Shown piece after piece: positions 59,613 to 64,000 of a stretch of 64,000 bases of DNA. Numbering within the stretch: position 1 is the stretch's first letter; each line of letters begins with the position of its first letter. Below the pieces are notes generated by a model. That model was not told the origin of the DNA, did not search any database, and saw only the letters and a list, made by a program, of their open reading frames with translations. Origin of the DNA: Pontibacillus litoralis JSM 072002 (GTDB lineage: Bacteria; Bacillota; Bacilli; Bacillales; BH030062); contig NZ_AVPG01000015.1 of NCBI RefSeq assembly GCF_000775615.1, positions 1 through 64,000 on the forward strand. Direction: 5' to 3'. Position numbers and translations under genes: made by a program.

Positions 59613-60152
59613 TTGAGTACTTTTTTAGAACCAAGTAAACGGATATCTCCGAAGGCAGTGAATCTTTGGAGGACAAGTGCCATTATTACATTTGTTAGTA
59701 GTATATGTGTAGCGGTAATTTTACTAGTTGTGAATCATTTTCTGCAATTACATAAGTTCATTGATTATGCGTTGTATGGCTTTCTTGTATTAGACGTGTT
59801 ATATGTTGTATATGCATATGGGATGAAGCCGGTGTACTTGCTGAAGTCATGGCGTTATGAGGTTGATGAGGATTTTGTTCGTTTGAAATATGGGCTATGG
59901 ATACAAAACAGTGTGATTATTCCTATGACGAAGGTGCAATCCGTTCAGAAAACGCAAGGAGTGTTGATGAGAAAGTATGGTTTAGCGGAAGTATCAGTTG
60001 TCACGACGGCGTCTTCTCATGAAATTCCTTGTTTAGAGGAAGAGGTTGCGACAGTTTTACGAGATCAAATTGCTATATTGGCCAAAGTGGAAGATGTAGA
60101 GGAGATCAAGGAAGTGAAGGAGGAGTTAGATGGACACGCTATCGACTCCTAA
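59613..60152 (+). CDS. ydbS: PH-domain (bPH2/DUF304) membrane protein, YdbS-type
   Basis: A 179-residue protein with two membrane helices (about 22-45 and 52-72: AIITFVSSICVAVILLVV; YALYGFLVLDVLYVVYAYG) and a bacterial PH-like domain (YEVDEDFVRLKYGLWIQNSVIIPMTKVQSVQ). YdbS/YdbT of B. subtilis are linked to sigma-W-type resistance to membrane-active peptides; the exact function is unknown. Translation begins with TTG 59613. The end overlaps the YdbT-type gene by 23 bp. Confidence 0.82.
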   Translation: MSTFLEPSKRISPKAVNLWRTSAIITFVSSICVAVILLVVNHFLQLHKFIDYALYGFLVLDVLYVVYAYGMKPVYLLKSWRYEVDEDFVRLKYGLWIQNSVIIPMTKVQSVQKTQGVLMRKYGLAEVSVVTTASSHEIPCLEEEVATVLRDQIAILAKVEDVEEIKEVKEELDGHAIDS

Positions 60153-61557
60153 ACGTCAGCATCCGTGGTGGATTTTACTAAAGTTTATCCGGTCATTGAG
60201 GCAATTCATTGTTCCTTTTGTAATTATATTGCTCCTTGATGGTGACAAAATGATTTTTTGGGAATTTCTTATTATTGGTGTGATTATTTTATTACTCATC
60301 ATTCCCATTCTTTTTGAGTGGAAGCACTATACGTATACGTTTAAAGGAAATGAAATACATATTCAAGATGGGAAATTTGTGAGAAATTATCGCTACATAC
60401 CCCTGAGTAAAATTCAAAGCGTACAAACTTCGGAAAACTTATTGCACAAGCTGGTTGGGATGACCTCATTAACGTTAGATACGGCGACAGCGGATGAATC
60501 GGAAATAAAGCTTGAAATGATTCGAAAGCAAGAAGCGAAGCGTATTCGCGAGAGAATAGCTCTTCATGAAGAAGAAACAGTAACAGAAGCTGCAACTAAA
60601 GAGCACTTTCGGATGGAAACGAAGGACATTTTATTAGATGCTTGTACCTCATTTAGTTTGTTTGCTTTAATTCCTATTTTGTTTGGACTATATTCGGAAC
60701 TCGATGACGTATTACCAATAGAATCGTATGCGGAGAGTATGTTTTCGTATATTGAGCAATCGTTTTTGTTAATGGTTCTAGTGAGTATTCTACTTATTGG
60801 GCTTAGCATTGCGACAGGTATTGTTATGACGTACTTTCGTTTAGGTAATTTCTCGTTACGCTCTAATGACGAGAAGCTCTTTATAAGAAAGGGTATTTTG
60901 AATGAAACGGAGTTCTCGATTGCAAAGAACCGTGTTTTCGCCATTCAAATGCAGCAATCGATTATACGTAGATGGCTCGGTTTTGTTACCGTGAAGCTCG
61001 TTTGTTTTGGGGATATGGGCGATGTAGAAAAGCAATCTACTGTCATATTACCATTCGTCAAAAAAGATAGAGCTGTGCACATTATTACAGAAGTATTGCC
61101 AGGCTTTCAAGTAATAACAGATGTGGAATCATTACCTCGTAAAGCGTTGTGGGTAAGGTTGTTACGCCCAAGTTACGTTTGGATGATGGCTACAGGTGTC
61201 ATTGTGTATTTTTGGCGAGAGTTTTGGTGGGTATCTTTGCTTTTATTCATAGGTATTATGCTGTTAAGGGTTGCTGATTTCTTCTTTAGCAAATATGCTA
61301 TCAATGATCATTATGTGCAAATGCAATCTGGCGTTATTCAGTCAGAATTGTTTTTGACAAGGCATGAGAAAGTGGAACAAGTAGAAGTGTCTGTTTCTAA
61401 GTTGCAAAAGAAGTTCGGCTTGGCTACACTTCAAATTGCTACACGTGGAGCACCTGTTCAATATTCAGATATAAAAGATGTGCATGATGAGGTTGCCGTA
61501 CATTATTATCAACAATATGCTCACATAAATAAAAAGAGAAAAAAAGCTGTCAGTTAA
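60130..61557 (+). CDS. ydbT: Tandem PH-domain membrane protein, YdbT-type
   Basis: A 475-residue protein with several paired membrane helices and three bPH2/DUF304 segments: YTFKGNEIHIQDGKFVRNYRYIPLSKIQSVQ (about 74-104), LRSNDEKLFIRKGILNETEFSI (about 240-261) and INDHYVQMQSGVIQSELFLTRHEKVEQVEV (about 394-423). Repeated PH domains beside membrane anchors are the family hallmark. AAGGAGGAG precedes the ATG within ydbS. Its last 8 bases overlap the convergent gene, inside a shared hairpin. Confidence 0.82.
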   Translation: MDTLSTPKRQHPWWILLKFIRSLRQFIVPFVIILLLDGDKMIFWEFLIIGVIILLLIIPILFEWKHYTYTFKGNEIHIQDGKFVRNYRYIPLSKIQSVQTSENLLHKLVGMTSLTLDTATADESEIKLEMIRKQEAKRIRERIALHEEETVTEAATKEHFRMETKDILLDACTSFSLFALIPILFGLYSELDDVLPIESYAESMFSYIEQSFLLMVLVSILLIGLSIATGIVMTYFRLGNFSLRSNDEKLFIRKGILNETEFSIAKNRVFAIQMQQSIIRRWLGFVTVKLVCFGDMGDVEKQSTVILPFVKKDRAVHIITEVLPGFQVITDVESLPRKALWVRLLRPSYVWMMATGVIVYFWREFWWVSLLLFIGIMLLRVADFFFSKYAINDHYVQMQSGVIQSELFLTRHEKVEQVEVSVSKLQKKFGLATLQIATRGAPVQYSDIKDVHDEVAVHYYQQYAHINKKRKKAVS

Positions 61558-61577
61558 AAACGTGCTGACAGCTTTTC
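61541..61577. terminator. Bidirectional terminator inside both 3' coding ends
   Basis: AAAAAGCTGTCAG / CTGACAGCTTTT. Both convergent genes end inside this hairpin; T- or A-runs on either side make it usable in both directions. Confidence 0.85.
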
Positions 61578-62500
61578 CTATAAATATGGGTAGCAAATTG
61601 CTTCATTACGAACAGGTGGATAGGGGCTTGTGTCCGTTTATATAAAGGCCAAGGCAAGGCTGGATGAAAATCATGTATGGCGATAATTATACAATTTCGT
61701 CCGTTCTGGAGCGTGCGAAATTCGAACCGTCCTTCCTTGCTAGCTTTTGAATTGTTTAACAAACCTCCAATAATTCGATAAGTGATACGTGTTTTCGTGC
61801 TTTGACACTGGCTTATTTGTAACGTTAATAACGGGATTGTAAAGGCGCGAAACTGAATCGTCGTTTCATAAGACGGAATCTGTCGAACACGAATAAGAGG
61901 TCGAATAGACTGATCGAGCCATGCCATATATTCTCTGGCTATTTCATGAGCTTTCATATGACAATTAGAGAAGGATAGTCGTTGCACAGAGCGTACATCG
62001 TTTGTCTTTGATTTTGTTGATGGAGGCGTAGAATAATTTTTGCTTATGATATGTACAGGAGTGCGATATGCTGTCATCGTTTCTCGCAATTCCTTATTGG
62101 TTGAAGGTGGCTGTATGAAAATAAGTTTTTTCACTTGCTGGCGCTCTGCAGCTCGAGCAATATTATCTGCAACAATTAATTGTAAATCATCGTCGTTTGC
62201 TTGGGTACATGCTGCATCTACTTGCATAGAGCCGTGGATGTAAATTGCGAAATCAACGTTGAACAATGCTTTCTCTATATCTTGATCATTATATACATCA
62301 CATGCACGCTTCGTAACAGGAATGCGAAATGGAACATTGGCATGAGGCGGTGTGATGGCAATAATAGAATATTGGTGAGCCATTCTCTTTAACATGACCA
62401 GGCCGATGTTCATATGGACACCAAATATGGCGACAACTGGTTGTTTTGTGGCGGCTTGCACTCCGTCTGAATATGCATCATTCGTTAACATTCCATACAT
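61550..62500 (-). CDS. NAD(P)-binding Rossmann protein, SDR/NmrA-like
   Basis: A 316-residue protein whose N-terminal half looks like an atypical SDR: PVVAIFGVHMNIGLVMLKRM in place of the usual GxxGxxG, DVYNDQDIEKALFNVDFAIY (typical D-x-x-D-x-x-x-L segment) and VKKLIFIQPP. The C-terminal part (FEFRTLQNGRNCIIIAIHDF, then HPALPWPLYKRTQAPIHLFVM) recalls the domain found at the end of YbjT-type SDRs. The degenerate glycine motif suggests weak or no dinucleotide binding. Function unknown; it is monocistronic and convergent with ydbT. Confidence 0.7.
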   Translation of the reverse strand: MYGMLTNDAYSDGVQAATKQPVVAIFGVHMNIGLVMLKRMAHQYSIIAITPPHANVPFRIPVTKRACDVYNDQDIEKALFNVDFAIYIHGSMQVDAACTQANDDDLQLIVADNIARAAERQQVKKLIFIQPPSTNKELRETMTAYRTPVHIISKNYSTPPSTKSKTNDVRSVQRLSFSNCHMKAHEIAREYMAWLDQSIRPLIRVRQIPSYETTIQFRAFTIPLLTLQISQCQSTKTRITYRIIGGLLNNSKASKEGRFEFRTLQNGRNCIIIAIHDFHPALPWPLYKRTQAPIHLFVMKQFATHIYRKSCQHVFN

Positions 62501-62674
62501 CTCCCCTTGATTAAGTCCTCGAAATGGTACTAGTTGGAATCGGTTTCATCGTAGTTCAGTCTTTCTATGTATATAAATGTATTATAAACGATAGGAAATG
62601 ACTAGGGAAATAAATCGAAGTATTGTGAAATCCATTGGCTGATGGTAAAGTGAATAGTGGAGAAGGTGAACATT

Positions 62675-63295
62675 ATGAAGAAAATTGTACGTTTACTATG
62701 TTTAACTGTTGTCATCATCGTTCTCTACTCGGGCTATTCCATGTGGACGTTTACTGGTGATGCGAATTTACACCATACAGATGCTGCTATCGTGCTCGGA
62801 GCAGCTGCTTACTATAATCAACCCTCTCCTGTGTTTAAGGAACGTATTAAACACGGATTGAAACTATACGAAGAAGGATATGTTGATAAGCTTATTTTTA
62901 CCGGTGGAAAAGGAGAAGGAGCACCGTATGCAGAAGCAGAAGTTGCCAAGATGTATGCGATGGATCAAGGTGTACCAGAAGAAGACATATTCATTGAAAC
63001 TTCTTCGAAAATTACCGAAGAAAATTTAAAGAATGCTAAGCGAATAGGACAAGAGAATGGATTGGACACCTTTACGATTGTAAGTGATCCATTTCATACG
63101 AAACGTTCTGTCGCAATGGCTAAGCATATGGAAATCAATGCAGTGGCTTCTCCAACGCAAACATCTGCGTATAAAAGCTTAGAAACGAAGTTGCCTTTTT
63201 TCTTCAGGGAGTGGGCCGTTTATTTAGGGTATGAAGCAAATGCTCTGTTTATGGAGATGAAGACCTCTGTGACAAGTGTTACAAAATTAGTTTGA
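62675..63295 (+). CDS. DUF218 (YdcF/ElyC-like) membrane-anchored protein
   Basis: A 206-residue protein: one N-terminal membrane anchor (about 4-24, IVRLLCLTVVIIVLYSGYSMW) and an extracytoplasmic DUF218 domain (HTDAAIVLGAAAYYNQPSPVFKERIKHG, KLIFTGGKGEGAPYAEAEV, FIETSSKITEENLKNA, IVSDPFHTKRSVAMAKHM). E. coli relatives ElyC and SanA affect envelope integrity. ATG 62675 follows AAGGTGA; the in-frame GTG at 62657 is less likely. Confidence 0.85.
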   Translation: MKKIVRLLCLTVVIIVLYSGYSMWTFTGDANLHHTDAAIVLGAAAYYNQPSPVFKERIKHGLKLYEEGYVDKLIFTGGKGEGAPYAEAEVAKMYAMDQGVPEEDIFIETSSKITEENLKNAKRIGQENGLDTFTIVSDPFHTKRSVAMAKHMEINAVASPTQTSAYKSLETKLPFFFREWAVYLGYEANALFMEMKTSVTSVTKLV

Positions 63296-63300
63296 TGAAG

Positions 63301-63334
63301 TTGACAAAGTTCTTCAAAACAAGTAGTTTATAAT
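63301..63334 (+). promoter_or_regulatory. Candidate promoter of the leader/MutS2-like unit
   Basis: TTGACA at 63301-63306 and TATAAT at 63329-63334 are both consensus, but the 22-base spacer is too long; TAGTTT at 63324 gives a 17-base spacer. The true start is uncertain. Confidence 0.4.
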
Positions 63335-63387
63335 TAAGAATAAAAAATATAGGTGTATCATTCAACGAAAAAAAAGGAGTATGTTTT

Positions 63388-63411
63388 ATGAAGGTTGTTG
63401 TTCTTAACTAA
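63388..63411 (+). CDS. Seven-residue leader peptide MKVVVLN
   Basis: ATG AAG GTT GTT GTT CTT AAC TAA follows a strong AAAAAAAAGGAG 8 bases upstream. Such short ORFs with good initiation signals are typical leaders of inducible resistance genes, where a stalled ribosome alters downstream RNA folding. Its last four codons and stop form the 5' arm (63398-63410) of a perfect 13-bp long-range stem with 63492-63504, so translation of the leader must open or block that structure. Confidence 0.6.
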   Translation: MKVVVLN

Positions 63412-63632
63412 CTCGTAACTATATACGAATCTCAAAGAAGTGGATTAATGTGCTAAATGGCACGCTTAGTTTGCTATTCACTTTTTTTGAGTAGTTAAGA
63501 ACAATACATCATAGCAAAGCATTACTTCCGTTTTCGAGAGGCTATGGCATATTTGTCATAGTCTTTATTTTCTTTCGTCGGATGATGCGTCGTTGTAGCT
63601 GTAATGACGATTGTTCATTGCGGCTTTTTTTT
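63398..63632 (+). promoter_or_regulatory. Leader RNA with serial hairpins and terminator (attenuator)
   Basis: Four structures follow the leader start: long-range stem 63398-63410/63492-63504 (13 bp perfect); inside it GAAGTG 63437-63442 / CACTTT 63479-63484, enclosing GTGC/GCAC and followed by T7; GGCTATGGC 63540-63548 / GTCATAGTC 63555-63563 followed by a U-rich tract; and GCTGTAATGA 63598-63607 / TCATTGCGGC 63615-63624 followed by eight T. The last is a classical terminator 31 bp before the MutS2-like start. With the leader peptide this looks like conditional antitermination. Confidence 0.6.
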
Positions 63633-63662
63633 ATTCTTAATATGTAAAACAGGAGGAAACAG

Positions 63663-64000
63663 AGATGAATTCACATACGTTTCAAGCTTTACAATGTGAT
63701 GATATACTGCAGCAAGTGGCTCAATATGCTAAGACGGAAGCAGGAAAGACTGCTATCCAAACGTTACAACCTTCTCGAAATAAAAAGCAAGTCGAACGTT
63801 GGTTAGAAGAAGTCAGTGAAGCTGTTCACATATTAAATATTCGTGCAAGTGTTCCGATTCATTCCTTATTTGATGTATCCAATATGATGCAACAAGCCAA
63901 GAAAGGGATGTATATACGAGTGGATCAGTTGCAAACTTTAGGGGCGTTTTTAGATCACTGTTCGAAGTTAAAGCGATTTATGAAAGATAAACTGCATGTA
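63663..64000 (+). CDS. MutS2-like protein, N-terminal part only
   Basis: The frame is open from ATG 63663 to the window end (112 full codons). AGGAGG lies 6 bases before the start. The sequence, FQALQCDDILQQVAQYAKTE followed by AGKTAIQTLQPSRNKKQVER and the ASVPIHSLFDVSNMMQQAKKG stretch, has the pattern of the MutS2 N-terminal domain (LexDxILxxLaxyAxtexGkexixxLxP...). MutS2 proteins act in recombination control or, as shown in B. subtilis, on collided ribosomes. A standard mutS2 normally lies near pheT/zapA, so this may be a paralogue. Expression seems to be controlled by the attenuator upstream. Confidence 0.78.

Overview
The window is chromosomal DNA of a low-G+C, spore-forming-type Firmicute of the family Bacillaceae. 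Gene order follows the Bacillus subtilis hpf-secA-prfB-cccB-ftsEX-ctpB-minJ-uvrBA-yvl-hprK-lgt-ppaX-his-yvcD-trxB-yvcIJK-whiA-crh-clpP-tRNA-Arg-sigL-cggR-gapA-pgk-tpi-pgm-eno backbone almost gene for gene. The genus cannot be fixed from sequence alone; a halotolerant Pontibacillus/Halobacillus-like bacterium would fit. No prophage, complete IS element or CRISPR array was seen.

Layout. (1) 1-3721: a compact, AT-rich operon for a nonulosonic acid (sialic/legionaminic-type sugar): sugar nucleotidyltransferase (cut by the left edge), NeuD-like acetyltransferase, glycosyltransferase, NeuB-like synthase and NeuA-like CMP-sugar synthetase. It sits where flagellar genes usually precede hpf, so flagellin glycosylation is the likely role. 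(2) 3.9-13 kb: hpf, a 50-residue Cys-rich protein, secA, prfB with its programmed +1 frameshift, a decayed yvjA-type gene, cccB, ftsE, ftsX and a coiled-coil M23 endopeptidase that is the likely FtsEX effector. (3) 12.9-17.1 kb: two gene remnants (siderophore-type ABC ATPase; CbxX/SpoVK-type AAA ATPase), then a Fur-controlled siderophore importer (yclNOPQ type) on the minus strand. (4) 17.4-29.4 kb: ctpB, minJ, a divergent pair (42-residue membrane peptide / LacI-type regulator) around a palindromic operator, prfC (RF3), LexA-box-preceded uvrBA, yojF and bshB2. (5) 29.5-42.5 kb: yvlB, yvlD, hprK, lgt, yvoD, ppaX, an acetyltransferase, an unknown membrane protein and the his operon hisZGDBHAFI (no hisC). 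(6) 42.6-50 kb: yvcD, trxB, a possible C-rich small RNA, yvcI-rapZ-glmR-whiA, crh, a DUF1801 protein and clpP with a CtsR site. (7) 50.3-59.4 kb: tRNA-Arg(CCG), rpoN, a glutaredoxin-like gene and the complete lower-glycolysis operon cggR-gapA-pgk-tpiA-gpmI-eno with a CggR operator. (8) 59.6-64 kb: a PH-domain membrane pair (ydbS/ydbT type), a Rossmann protein, a DUF218 protein and, at the right edge, a seven-codon leader peptide with serial hairpins and a terminator preceding a MutS2-like gene that runs off the window.

The most unusual item is the right-edge leader/attenuator in front of the MutS2-like gene, which has the architecture of translation-inhibitor-sensing antibiotic resistance leaders. 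Secondary points of interest are the candidate small RNA after trxB, the FtsEX/M23 coupling with no cwlO beside trxB, and the nonulosonate island.
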